Assembly: GCA_030062745.1 (NCBI GenBank)
Contig: CP099850.1
Span: 8,251,538-8,315,537, forward strand
DNA from: Capitulum mitella
Lineage: Eukaryota; Arthropoda; Thecostraca; Pollicipedomorpha; Pollicipedidae
DNA: 64,000 nt
Reading direction: 5' to 3'
The position numbers and the translations under genes are program-made. The notes under the pieces are model-generated. The model saw only the letters and a list, made by a program, of their open reading frames with translations. It was not told the origin of the DNA and searched no databases. Position 1 is the stretch's first letter, and every line of letters starts with the position of its first letter. Of the stretch, positions 1 to 11,420 are shown one piece after another.

Positions 1-171
1 CACGTAGTTACCAAGTCATACTGATACCGAACGATGCCAGTCGGAGGTACTTAGTGTCTTGTGAATATCACAACTTGCTCAAAATAATACTTTGAAATGT
101 CCCAGTCACCCACCGCCTCAGCAGCTTGCACGAGTTTGAAGCACAGTATCTCCGCGAGACAGATCAGTATC

Positions 172-1195
172 AATTTTTAGGCGCCGACGATTGACAAGAG
201 GTGAGGTGAAATATGACGTCTCTGAAAGATCCATCAAAACGTAGCCTCTGAAAACTCGAAATAAGCTGAGATGGTACCGAAACGGAAGAGGGAGGTGGAC
301 TGGGATTGAAGAGACGTGAACGTCTGAGAGAGAGAGAACAGAGGCCGAGAAGGTAAACCGGGACTGTACAGCGATATGGAGGAGGCCTAGTTGGGCCAGG
401 GAGAGAGGTGGGGTCTAATGGAACAGGCTCGGGAGGGCATTTAGACAGAATGGTGAAAATAGTCTGGGCCGGGAAAGGGACCAACAAGGGGACGGGAATG
501 GGACAGGGACAAGTAAAGGGATAGGGCTATCAGTTACTGTCTGAATAGGCCGAATCGTGCGGTTGGCTCTCGAGGTAAACAGGGTCGGGTTGTCAAAGGT
601 CCCCCATCAATGAAATGTGGTGATGTATCCCAGTCGACGCCGGGTTAATGGCCTCATCCAGTAACCCTCATCGTGTCAGTCCCATTTCAGTTCGCATTTG
701 CTTTTATTCCATCTGCTCTCCCCCTCTGTCTGCCTCTCGCGGTCCCATCCCAATGTACTCCTTGTCCCTGTCCCGCTGCAGTCCCTCTTCCTTGTCCGTA
801 TTTTTGTTCCTTTGCGTTTCGCATACCTCTTTTGGCTCCATTCCTATCCTTCTACCTGCCCCTGCTCCGTCTCCATCCCTCTCCTCCTTTTCCCGTCCCA
901 GTCATTTTCACCATGCCATTCCATAACCATTCCACATTTCCGCGCCCACCTCGTCACAGTCCTCATCTATTTTCCCATCTCATCTAGGTCCTCCATATCT
1001 CTGTACTGTCCCACTTTTCCTTCTCTTTCCCTGTTCTTCCCGATGCACTCATGCCTGTCCTTCCTCAGTCCCAGTCCACCTGCCTGTCCCGTTCCAGTGT
1101 CGTCGTCAACTCATTTCGGATTCCGAGACTGCTACGTTTTAATGAGTCCTTCGGTGACGTCAAATTTCACGACACTTCTGAACCTTCGACGTTAA
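172..1195. repeat. Large diverged inverted repeat (IR1)
   Basis: A purine-rich left arm (about 172-560) is matched by a pyrimidine-rich right arm (about 810-1195) in reverse complement, centred near 685. The match can be followed at several points: 340-400 against 970-1030, 241-300 against 1080-1140, and 180-235 against 1135-1190. Identity is only moderate, so this is an old foldback. The long open frames in both arms come from the biased composition and are not coding. No transposase is visible. Confidence 0.7.
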
Positions 1196-1264
1196 CAAGC
1201 TGGCGTTGATCTGTCTCTCAGGGACGCTCCGTGCTTCAATTTGTGCCAGGTGTGGCGGTGGGTG

Positions 1265-1652
1265 ATTGGATCGGCAATCCTTTAGAAGCGCACGCCATAA
1301 ACCAAGCACACTGGATGACACATATACGGCGCGCGTGGCAAAAGGAGACGTCAGCTGTTGCGAGAAACAACAACATTATGCACTGGAGCTCCAGGTCGTA
1401 GATCACCTACTATTCGCTCTTGTTTTACACAGTAGGTTAGGTTAGGTTAGGTTAGGTTAGGTTACGTTAGGTAAGGTTAGGTAAGGTTAGGTTAGGTTAG
1501 CGAATAGTAGGTGATCCACGACCTGGAGCTCCAGTGCATAATGTTGTTGTTTCTCACAACAGCTGACGTCTCCTTTTGCCACGCGCGCCGTATATGTGTC
1601 ATCCAGTGTGCTTGGTTTATGGCGCACGCTTCTAAAGGATTACCATTGGATC
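1265..1652. mobile_element. Foldback/MITE-like element with 146-bp arms and 8-bp target duplication
   Basis: The arms 1273-1418 and 1499-1644 are reverse complements of equal length (146 bp, no gaps) with about five mismatches, all transitions. The element is bracketed by the direct repeat ATTGGATC at 1265-1272 and 1645-1652, which looks like an 8-bp target-site duplication. That length is typical of hAT and P superfamily elements, although the ends do not show a clear hAT terminus. There is no coding capacity, so it would be non-autonomous. The high arm identity suggests recent origin or gene conversion. Confidence 0.82.
1432..1500 (+). repeat. TTAGG-type (arthropod telomere motif) array in hairpin loop
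   Basis: About 13 units of GGTTA/TTAGG with three variant units (ttacg, ttaggtaagg twice) fill the loop between the arms of the 1273-1644 foldback. TTAGG is the usual arthropod telomere repeat. Here it is interstitial, short and enclosed in a mobile-element-like structure, so it is not a chromosome end. Confidence 0.85.
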
Positions 1653-2575
1653 GCCTCAGGAAATTATTTTTGCTAAGTTGTGGTGTTGAAAAGGCACAAA
1701 AGGCCTTCGAATAAGCTATTTTTCTTATTTTTCATCTTTTGGTAACAACATGGCTTGGCAGTTACATGGATTTCTGAAGTAATGAGAAGTGGGAGGTCTG
1801 CGCCTACGAAACCGTTTTTTTTTTGTAGAGATGTGTTTCCCATTTTGAGGTTTGTTGTGGAGGACTACAGAAATTACAGGAGATACAGGCGATTCGACAG
1901 TTCTGTTCCTAGCATTGCACAGTGACTTGGCAGTCCTGTTCACTTTGTCTCGACGTTAAAAAAGGCTAGGGTGTGCCGTGAAGGCAGATTACGCGCTACT
2001 TAACCTGTAAACTGGGGGCAGATGGTTCGACGGCTCTGTTACTAGCGCGAAAACGCAGGGTGGTGATTCGCTGCTCCTGCGTTCCGGGCACAGCACCGGG
2101 ACGGCAATTCCCTATTTGTGTGTTCCTGGCGTTCTGCCTGAAATGGCGCGCCCTTCAGGCAGAAACTAAAGGCACTTCTGCGCGCTGCCCGCGAGCAGCA
2201 TTAAGCCGCTCTATCAGCGGTGGCATTATTCTCGCTTTTATATTTGTATTTAACTGTGTATGCCTGTCTTTATCCTTGTTCATATCCGCATTTCATTGAC
2301 GTGAAGGCCATAATAGCCACGTGTAATGTGGATGGCTTTTTAATAAAGTACTACCACTAACACTCGTATCATTATTTACACTTGTTCGCAGGGCAGTAAC
2401 GGTGTCATCACTCGACGGCTGTCGCCAGCTCAGCCTCATTTCGTCGAAATACAGTTAAAAGTGTAATTTTTTTTGGGACCGTGGCCTAAAGGGTCTTAAG
2501 TGATCACCGAAACCTGAAGGTGGGACATTTTGAAAATGGTATGAGACATTGAGACAGTTTTGAGTTTTCGTTCAC
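1653..2575. other. Non-genic stretch, nothing recognised
   Basis: No conserved coding segment, RNA gene or clear repeat was seen. An AATAAA hexamer occurs near 2342, but no open frame with recognisable product precedes it. Confidence 0.5.
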
Positions 2576-2915
2576 TTAGAAAAGTGAGATCGGCACCCTT
2601 TACAGAGACCGGCAAGGGTTCTCATTTTCCCAGTTCAAATCAGACCACACTTTTTCAGTACCCTAGACTTGGAGGACTCATTTGTCGTTTTCACACGGGG
2701 CTGGTACCTCGTCTCATGTGAAAGCACCTTTAGGAGGGTCCACGTGAGATCACATGAAACCATGTGGTTTCACATGAGATCAGGTACCAGTCTTGAGTGA
2801 AACCGTTCTCAGATGAGTCGTTCATTGTACTGGAAACGTATGGTCTGATTTGAATAGGGAGAGTGAGAACCGTTACCGTTCTCTGAGAGCGGTTACCAGT
2901 CTCACTTTTCTCATT
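2576..2915. repeat. Palindromic inverted repeat (IR3)
   Basis: The left arm (about 2576-2735) and right arm (about 2755-2915) are diverged reverse complements with almost no spacer, centred near 2745. Anchor matches include CAAATCAGACCA at 2636 against TGGTCTGATTTG at 2841, and AGAAAAGTGAG at the left end against CTCACTTTTCT at the right end. It is a foldback element relic without coding capacity. Clear target duplications were not seen. Confidence 0.72.
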
Positions 2916-3484
2916 GCAGTGGCAAGCCAACAGCCATCTGGTCGCCAGAGCGTGACTAGGACGTCGCCAAGGAAAGGGCCTGGACAGATGTAACCTTCAT
3001 AATCTCTTTGCTCTCATTTGTGGTGTCAAACTCAACTTTAAATTTCGAGCCCGAAGGAAGCGGTCATGTCTCCTTGGCCAGTCCTTGGCCACGCCCCTGC
3101 CGGGTCGCCAGGCGCGTATCCAGAGCGAGGGACGTATGTGGATGAAAGGCTTCTCCGATGCGTGATCAAATGTAATAAAAGTAGACAAAATGTATGAAGA
3201 CAGGAATAAAGGAAGCATGGAGCAAAAGGTTCCCCATCTATATAAGTATCCTGAACATAGGCATCCCCTCCCATCCATGCTCCCTTCAGTGAACTCCCGG
3301 ATCCAAGTCCGGTGGATCATCACCCACAGATGAACAAGTTTAGATGTCAGATTGTAACTTATTACGTCCTCGTTCACCCCCGAAATGTTGTTTATTAAGT
3401 TATTAGGACGCAATTAATCATCTTATCCTGAGAAAACTTCCCTGGTTGCGCCTTGTTTCCATGGGTAATTGTCACAGTCAGTGA
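2916..3484. other. Non-genic stretch with one unrecognised minus-strand frame
   Basis: A 138-codon minus-strand frame (2997-3413) is open, but it has no motif I recognise and no splice or promoter context. I treat it as non-coding. Confidence 0.4.
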
Positions 3485-4022
3485 AGCAGACAGAGCATTC
3501 AGAAGTCACTAATCTCCGCACGAGCGCATGCTGTTAATTGCCACCCTTAACCACCACCAGCGGTCAGATCCAAGTGTTTTTATGTTCACTGTCGAAGTTC
3601 TTACAAGACCACACAAAAAGTTCTTTCAGGTTCGTACAAGAAGGCTGCAGTGGTTCAAGAGAACTGCAACTATTCGTTTCATTTGACTTTTCATTTTCTT
3701 TATATTTTTACTTTATTTCATTATTTAAATGCCGCCATTCGGTCCGGAACATCGTGATTTCCGTTTCTTCCGTTTAAAATCAGTTTCAAACCAGGTCGCT
3801 CATTTCCTTTTTTGCGGCCCTCGCATACGATCTTGCCCAATAGCGCCATCAGCTGACCACCGGTAGCAGCCTTTCGCCCTTAGGTGGGTCGCGTGGTTGC
3901 CGGATTATGAAATTGGTATCAGTTTAAAGAGCTGACTCAGGACACAAACTGATGTACAAATCATGTATGTTCTCTATTTTACAGGTCGGAACATGCGACC
4001 CAAGCAACCCTCTGGCTACTGC
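3485..4022 (+). repeat. Dispersed repeat, copy 1
   Basis: This block aligns in the same orientation with 9090-9706. Shared landmarks, in order, are an AATCTC..GC-GTGCT/ATGCT..TTAATTGC start, a CAGATCCAA segment, an AACATCGTG segment, a GGTCG..CATTTCC segment, a TAGGTGGGTCGC..GGTTGCC segment and a GCGACCCA end. It looks like an old interspersed element without a detectable protein. Confidence 0.65.
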
Positions 4023-6540
4023 ATTGCCTTGTTGACCTTACTTGTGACGTTTATTGGCTAGTTCTTTAAATGCACCCGTGAGATGTGGTATGGCACAAAA
4101 CACGCGGTATACTTCAACCCTTGTCGGGCGCGTTGTTTTCATCACCTTCCACTGTAAGGGGGTGGGGTCAGTTCGACCCCGTGCCGCTTGACCCCTGATT
4201 GAGCCAGAGCCGCGAAACAAAAAACGAGCGTTTGCTCCTCATGAGAGAAAATAGCGGTATCCGATTGTAAGGTTTTGGATGAACCGGTGACCTCCGAGAT
4301 CAGGTGAATGATCCGAAAATGGCGAGAACCTCGAAACGTTTCGCTTCCACGGCCATAGAGTAAAAAGTTGTGCATTTAGAGAGATCGTACAAGAGCCAAA
4401 GGATTACTTGAAGCCTTGAAAATTCAGTGATACCCTTCATCATGATTTCCGATCAGTGGTACAGGCCAGGTCGAGCAGTGGCGTAGGAGCATCCAGAAAA
4501 GTGGGGTAGGGGGGAGGGGCAGAGCCGTTTCTTCCCGTTAGGGCTAATGTTAAATTTCCCAAAAAGTTGGGACGATGGCCAGGACTGTAAGTTTTGTTTT
4601 TGTTCATGGTGACGGAGTATAATTTTTGTTTTGGAGTAGAACATTTCGCAAAGAGTAGTACTGTTTAAAGTTGGCTCTCTTGGTGTAGGTCAGTGAGGTA
4701 TGATGTTACACCTACTAAAAGTAGGTCTGACATCATACCCCCTTCTTACTGAATGGAAACAGAGTTATTTGCTTGCAGAGCTCGAAATTTGTCAGCATGG
4801 TTATGATGCATCTTTGTGATGAAGGCACAAGATCAGACTGTTGGAGTCTAAAATGCTTTTGGAGCACATATTTTCTGGTTGCCTGCAACATCAGAAAACA
4901 GCACCTGTTCCAACTCGGGCCATGGCCCCCGGCTCCCGTTTCTACGCCCATGAGGTTGGGTCAAACCCCTTGACGAGCTGCAACGGCATGGAACCTAGAG
5001 CCCTCTGTCGGCCATAACATGAACATGAATGGGTGGGAATGGTGTAAAGTGGATGCTGAATTTGAAATCAGCGCCTCGAATTATCGCAGAGACCATCTGA
5101 AGTAAGAAAAGGATCATCCGAGGTCATCCGAGGTCAGCGACCTCGGCCGATCTTGAAAGGGTCACAAACCTGGTGGAAAGCGGAACTGCGGTCCACTTAC
5201 ACCTCGTTTGACCCCAACTTTCATACCAAGTGTCATGTTCGGTTTCAAATTACGAGAACTCGCGAATTCATTGCAAAATGGTCGGAACTGCTCCTCTTTA
5301 TGCCGTCAAAACTTTGTGACCTGATGTGACCCTGAATTTGTTTTTTATGCAAACATGCGAAATTAATACCCCAGAGTGTACTGAAAACTTGCGATAAATC
5401 CAGTGAGTCATGTAGAAGTTATTCTTAAAAAAAAAAACAGCGGGGGAGGTCGGATCGACCCTCCCGTCCCGTGCACGGGCGGGGGTTAACTGGAAGAATC
5501 GATTTACACCATGAGGGTAAATCATTCCATTTTATATGTAACGTGACTATGTGGCTCGTTGTTATAAGCTCTTCATTACCCCATTATGACGGGTTAAAGT
5601 ACCTTCTATAGTTCGGCCTAGGTATCGAAACTTTTTTCACGCTTACTCTGTGAAAATACTTTCGCAAGCCATTGACACCGTCATACTTACCTCGTGCCGC
5701 TAATGATTCTGCCTTTTTACCTGAGTACCTGTTCAGCATTCGTATGCGTCTCCACGGGTGGATCCAGGCCATGTGGTGTGGGGGGAAGGGTGGGGGAAGC
5801 AAATTATATATCCGTATAACCGGACTTCTTCGAAATGTTGATTTTCCTTCAGAGTTCGGCTACGTTGTTCGCCATTTTCGAAAGTTTACATGTATGCATA
5901 CAGAACAATTAAGAAATATACATTTTGGAAAGCAAAATGTCTTTGATTTTGATTCGAAAAGGGGCGGGAGCATAAGGCACGCTGGCCCCGGGTTTCCAAC
6001 GAAAGCGGGGCAATGGACCCAATGTTCTTCCCCCTGGACCCGCCGGTGGGTGTCTCCCCTCTCAGATATTACCAATTACAGGTTAAAATGAAGGCGTCTG
6101 AAAGTCGTCGGACTGTCATTTCCATGGCTTGTCATGACACGGATTCACCAATCTAGTGGTTTTGCTTGAACTGGCATGTCGCACTGTTCTGAAGCCCGAT
6201 GTTGCCAAACACTGGTGTGTAACCTACGCACTATGAATGATTCAGCGTGTTCCAGATGCGCCACTCTGTTTGATTGAACTCAAATGCGACTGCTTTGTCT
6301 TGATAAGACGTCTCTGGTACGTTTTTAGCATGGAAATATACATGCCCTCGGAGGTTGGGACAAATTGAATGCGTGATAAAACGTGAAGTTAAATGATTGT
6401 TGTAGTTTTTTTTTACCGCAGAAAACTTTGAGGAAAGGCTCACGAATTCCCGGACCATGTGTGATATGCAAGCCTCACCAGACCGTTGAAAAGTAAAATC
6501 ATACGTCAAAAGGTCGCAATCGCAAATGACGTCAGTGGCC
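4023..6540. other. Non-genic stretch
   Basis: No gene was recognised. The stretch contains one short hairpin (4697-4739), a GGTCA-rich patch near 5120-5230, and two segments (5755-5800 and 5990-6050) with a GGATCC/CCTGGAxCCGCC plus G-rich signature that recurs near 14470, 40410 and 42390. That signature suggests small dispersed repeats. Confidence 0.45.
4697..4739. repeat. Short imperfect palindrome
   Basis: GGTATGATGT and ACATCATACC, with ACCTAC and GTAGGT inside them, form an imperfect 43-nt hairpin. No surrounding gene suggests a function. Confidence 0.6.
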
Positions 6541-6910
6541 CAATTTGCGGCGGCGTCGGATAAGTTTTCAGGCCGCGCTAACAGCCGGCGGCAGTCGAAA
6601 CGAGAGAGCGGCGGGGAGGGGGGGGGAGGCGGAGCGGGGTCAGCGCGCGCTGACCTTCAGCTGTCTGCAGAGCGGTCTGTGGCGGCCGCCGCCTGACGGC
6701 GCGGGCTGCAGACACAGCGAGCTCGGGTCGGCGCTCCACACTGTCACTGCGCTGACGGTGGTTCCCGGCCGCCATTTTGCCGTGGTGACGAGTGGTTTTG
6801 GAACTTTTAGGACGGAGCGGCGGCGGACGCGAGTCTGCTGTTCTAGCGCTGACATCGCGATCGTGAGGCCGAAATTCGGTCAGCACCGTCTGCGGGTCCA
6901 AGCGACGACA
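6541..6910. promoter_or_regulatory. CpG-rich island with YY1-like site
   Basis: The island is GC- and CpG-rich in contrast to its flanks. It contains GCCGCCATTTTG near 6769, which matches the YY1 core seen near promoters in animals. Open frames on both strands overlap and carry no recognised domain, so they probably reflect the scarcity of stop codons. Promoter activity is inference only. Confidence 0.3.
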
Positions 6911-7789
6911 GCACAGTATGGTGATAGGGAACTGGGATAACGCATAACACGTATGCTAGACAGGCTCAATTGGTAAATCATTATCGTACGTAGAGGTGTG
7001 CAGCCAGAATTTTCCGAAATGGTGGGGGACACTCAGCGAGAACTGAAATCATTTTGCCTGCTGGGAAGACGATGTGCAGTGAGTTTCACTAAGAAGACTC
7101 CGATTGATCACCGGTGCGCATTCCCCGTAAATGAAGTATTACAGGACACCTCGCTCACTGCGTCTGTGCTATGAAACAAAAAAAAAGACGGGCCGAAGGG
7201 GGCGGAGCGGACGGGCCTCTGCCCCCACCCCTGGCTGCGCCGGTGCGTACGCGACCGAAGTTTTAAAGTTAGAGAAGGAAACAGAGAAGTGAAAAGGAAG
7301 CAAATTTCCTCGTCAAATTACAAAGAAATTGCCATTGAACCACTGAAATTTGTCGATACTCGGGGCATGGGATTTTTATTTAACACTTAAGGGTTTGCCG
7401 TGTTCTTTTGTTGATATGTGTGCACACCATAACGTCATAACAAAACATACCTGCAGTAAATCATGAGTTGAGATAAAAGGAGATTGCATGGAGAAGTAGA
7501 AGACTTGGGACATAGAGACTAAGGCTAATAATACCTTTCTTCTAAAGTAAACTTGCGATATTAGGTAAGGGACCAGGCGCTGAAAGGTTTGGAGAACGTG
7601 GGAAAAGGAGCAACAGGGGCTCAACGCAAAAATCCCCTGTACAGTTCATTAATCTACAGGTCGGTTAGAACACCTCGGAAAAGGTCGCTCTCCATCGAGA
7701 CCAACCCTCGAGTCCTCACTCTGACGTGAATCACACGACACATTTGTTAATTCGTTTTATCCAGCAGGATTTCCGTATTTCCTGAAAAG
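6911..7789. other. Non-genic stretch, nothing recognised
   Basis: The stretch is AT-richer with no recognised coding, RNA or repeat feature, apart from a G/C-rich patch near 7190-7250. Confidence 0.45.
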
Positions 7790-8405
7790 CGGTTGTTGAA
7801 AGTCATGTGCGCGGAACCCCGGCGGACGGGGCGGGACCCCAGCGGCCATTACGAGCCCGCGGATCAGAAGGCCGGCGCGGCCAGGTCGCGGGAGCGGCGA
7901 CACTCTGTAACACTGTTTCCCGCGTCTGACGGGGCCGTTTTGTCGGCGGCGGCGGCAGCGGCCGGACAAACGAGCCGAGTCCGCCCAACGAGCCGCCGTC
8001 CCCGGAGAGCGATACCGGCCGCGTCCGCCGCCGCCGCCGCCGCCGCCGCCGGACAAAACGCCGCGTCTTCTCGGCCGTAACGGCCGCTCGCGCCGCGACA
8101 ATATTGATCTCCGGTCGTCGAGAGCCGGCAGTTGAGCTAATTGCGCGGCCGTCGGAAGTGCGCGGCCGCGACACGCCGACGTCTGGTCTGGACGGGGAGG
8201 CCCGCGCCGACGTGCGGCGGCCCAGTGACCGGCCGGCGCAATTTACCGCGCGCTCCGCGGTCTCCAGCCCGAGTGTGAGTGATGCCGCTTTGCGGGGGCG
8301 TTTCCTGCTCGGTCTCGTTCGGGTCTCGGTCGGATGTGGGGCGCACTCTGTTCGGTCTCAGTCGGGGGAGATTGACTTGCCACAGCTACTCAGCATGGAT
8401 TCCCA
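7790..8405. other. CpG-rich island with (CCG)n tract
   Basis: This very GC-rich block includes a (CGC)n run near 8020-8055. Overlapping frames are open on both strands and read as low-complexity Arg/Ala/Pro. It may be a promoter island of an unseen gene, but no first exon was identified. Confidence 0.4.
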
Positions 8406-9089
8406 TTGATCAGCTGGGCAGCGTTTTTTTTTGTAATGTGTCTCATTTGCCGAAATGTGGTTCACTGTGTTCTGTTTGTCAGACGGCGTCGGGTGGTGAG
8501 ATTGCTGGAGCGTTCAATACGATATCTTTCGCCGTGAATTCTAGTTTCGTCGAGGTCCTTGTAACTCTTGAAAAATGGGTGCGTTATCGTGTAACCCGTT
8601 GATGCTGCGATTGCCATGCTGCCCAGAACAGTAGCTACCCCATCACTACCACGCCTTCAGGCGCGAATTCAAGGAGGAGAAGAGGAGATAACCGACCAAG
8701 TCTATGGCTCCCGTCACCAGACCAAGGGGGTCAATGACTTCTTCACTGCGCGCGAAAATATAAAGGTAGACGGAATAGACAAAAGTAAATGAAGCAGAAA
8801 GCAATAGTCTGCGATTCCCGAAAGTATTCCGTCCGATCGACGATCCCCTGGGGGATATCTAGATCGGCTCCCTGCAGGTCATAAGCCTCAGACGAACGAC
8901 GTGAAAGGCTGCTGGTAAAATGTGGCTTATGATGTCCTCCTTCATCCGCAACAAATATCTGCTAGTCTTCCATCTGCTCCTGTGGAAAATTGGACTCCGA
9001 CTGCCCTGTCTCGTCCAGATGCGCGGGACTGCCACGGGCATTGAAACGGCGACAGGAGCTAATGACCGTACGTACGTTGCAAAGGCTTC
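8406..9089. other. Non-genic stretch, nothing recognised
   Basis: No recognisable protein, RNA gene or tandem structure was seen. Confidence 0.4.
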
Positions 9090-9706
9090 CAGACCATCGG
9101 TAATCTCTAATCTATGTAACAGCGCGTGCTCTTAATTGCTACCTCTGACACCGCCAGATCCAAATGCGTGAATCTTCCAACAAGCAAAACATGTACAAGT
9201 TTTTTTAAAAATGGTGCATTAGTTCAGTCGGAAATCTACTTTTGTTTTATTTCGATTTTATTCCTCTCTGTTTTTACTCAAGTTTATAAGTTAGCGAAGC
9301 CTTTCCGAGCAAAAACATCGTGGACTCCAATTGTTCGATTTTAGAAGATTTCATTCCCGGTCGGGCATTTCCCATGTTGCGACCATGACATACCACTTTG
9401 GCCACGAACACCGTCAGCTAACGACGAATCGGAACACTTTCCTGCCCTAGGTGGGTCGCTGGTTGCCAAATGCGCTATGCGGAAACTTCTCAAGCTTTGC
9501 AGATAAAAGTCTCCATTTCTAGGTAGAACTTCATCCACATGAGGGAGATATGAGGAAGTGTTAACATTTTTAAGGGATTTACGAAATAGTTGAGGGTTTT
9601 CTTGGAGTATGTCCATGGAGGACAGCTGTTGATGTAAGTCATACATGCGTCCCTGCATTTCACAGGGTCCCGGTGTGCGACCCAGACGATTATCTGGCTA
9701 AAGCAC
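9090..9706 (+). repeat. Dispersed repeat, copy 2
   Basis: This is the direct-orientation homologue of 3485-4022 and carries the same ordered landmarks (TTAATTGC, CAGATCCAA, AACATCGTG, CATTTCC, TAGGTGGGTCGC, GCGACCCA). It is somewhat longer because of extra sequence between the last two landmarks. No protein was recognised. Confidence 0.65.
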
Positions 9707-11020
9707 TGATGCTGTCAGTCAGGGTATGTTCTGATGACATCTGATTAAGAAAGACCGTATGCGAGCTATGGAATACTCTACAGAGCACGATGTGGCCAAA
9801 GTCAAAGGGGCACTGTTCCCTTCATACAGAGCATTTCAACACCTGCACGGGCGCCATAAACATTCATCGAATGTTTGGTCCACCACTTACGACCAAAAGC
9901 TGTGTTTTTGCAGGGGAGACCCTTGAGCCATTCTCTGTGATGCACTTTCGCACGCCATTATCGTGCTGGTCCCGTTGTAGTGTGTGTGTGTGTGCGTGAG
10001 CACGCCCTTTGCCGTAGTGTGAAGCAATCGGTTCCATCGAAGTCGAATGTGGAGCGCCGTTAAGGCTCCGATTTCCCAAGTGTGTAAAAGAACAGCCGCA
10101 TTCTGCGTCACAAAGTCTCGAAAAGAAAACAGCAGGTATGCAAGCCCTGCAGTGGTTTTTCCGAAACGGCATTCGCCTGAGCCCCGCGCAATGGTGCCCA
10201 TGAAGATGAAAAATCGCGCCCCATAGCCACTGAAAAGCGAAAAGGGTTATTGAGGCAAATAGCATGCGGTGTTCTAATCTGGTTTCGAAAAGGCTCTTGA
10301 ATGCTGCCAACGAGTGGCCTTGCACACGTAAAGTCACGTAAGGCCAAGAAGGCAGCAGTGAGCATTTTGTTATTCTTCTGATTGTTTGATTTGTACAGAA
10401 TGCGACAGAATTACTTTGCAGTCTCTCAACAATGGCTTAATATCTCCGTAAACTAACAGCCTAAGACTGTAGTAGGTTTCAAACGGTGCTAAATTTGCAA
10501 GTCTGTTTCCCAAGATACTAAGCTAGTTTCCGCTTGGTACCAGTGCCACAGCGAAAAAATAGCGTGGTGACGGATTTCGCAACATTTCCCCATCTCGTAT
10601 GGTGATGGTTAAAGTCGAATGCGGCGTGCGGGCGTCGCAATCTGTCGTCCCTTGCCGCCGTTCACCGTCAAATCGATGGAAAATCCTTTTCGGCGGGTCC
10701 CCAGGCGCCGTCACTGGCAGCCATTATGCCATACGTGTTGAATATGAAATCAGAATCCGGCTCTGTTGAGCCATATTGTCGGAGCCAGGTTCCGCTGCTG
10801 CCGCTGCCAGGTTCTTTAACTAGTCCCTTGTGACGACATATGTTTGCGTCGCCGTCGACCTGTGCCAACGTTTTCCGCACTTAAGCCTTGTGACCGTCAA
10901 AGCGCATGGCATTTAATTCCCGCACTATTCGCTAGGAAAATGTTCGGTAAAAAAGCAAATGTGTTTGCCGTCGCAGAATTCTGGCTTTGACGTGAAAGTG
11001 CAATACCTACACGAATCGGA
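9707..11020. other. Non-genic stretch
   Basis: No gene was recognised. A short (TG)n tract lies at about 9978-9998. Overlapping minus-strand frames at 9864-10365 have no known domain. Confidence 0.4.
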
Positions 11021-11420
11021 GGCAGATGCTTGACGTGTGTCTTTGAACCACGCCCGTCCCATCTCGACGAAATAAAGCCGTTGCGTTTGGCTGTGCCATT
11101 GCCCGTGGTCCGGCCCCTGACCCGCCGTCAGGGCGGGGGGAGCCGGCAGCCGGGAGCCGGTAGCGCCGGGGGCGCGGCAGTTTACCGAGCGCGCCGGCCG
11201 GCGCCCACTGGAGCGGATCAGCGCGCCGGCTCTGTTTGTTTTCCTCGTGGCTCGGCCCGTCTCCGGGCCCCTTATCGCCGGCGCGCCGGCTGATTCCAGA
11301 AGATCTGAGCCTCCGCTTCACCGGCCGCCCGCGAGCGGCGCGCAGCCTTCACGCCACATTAAGTGACGTCAATAGCAGTGGGCGCGGGACGACGGGAACT
11401 GGCGCCACGGTTACCTCTCT
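11021..11420. other. CpG-rich island
   Basis: The block is GC-rich, dominated by CGGCCG/GCGCGCC motifs, and open on both strands without recognisable product. Confidence 0.4.

Noticed and set aside
1432-1500. TTAGG array as a telomere
   Set aside because: It is only about 70 bp, contains variant units, and lies inside a foldback element with unique DNA on both sides.
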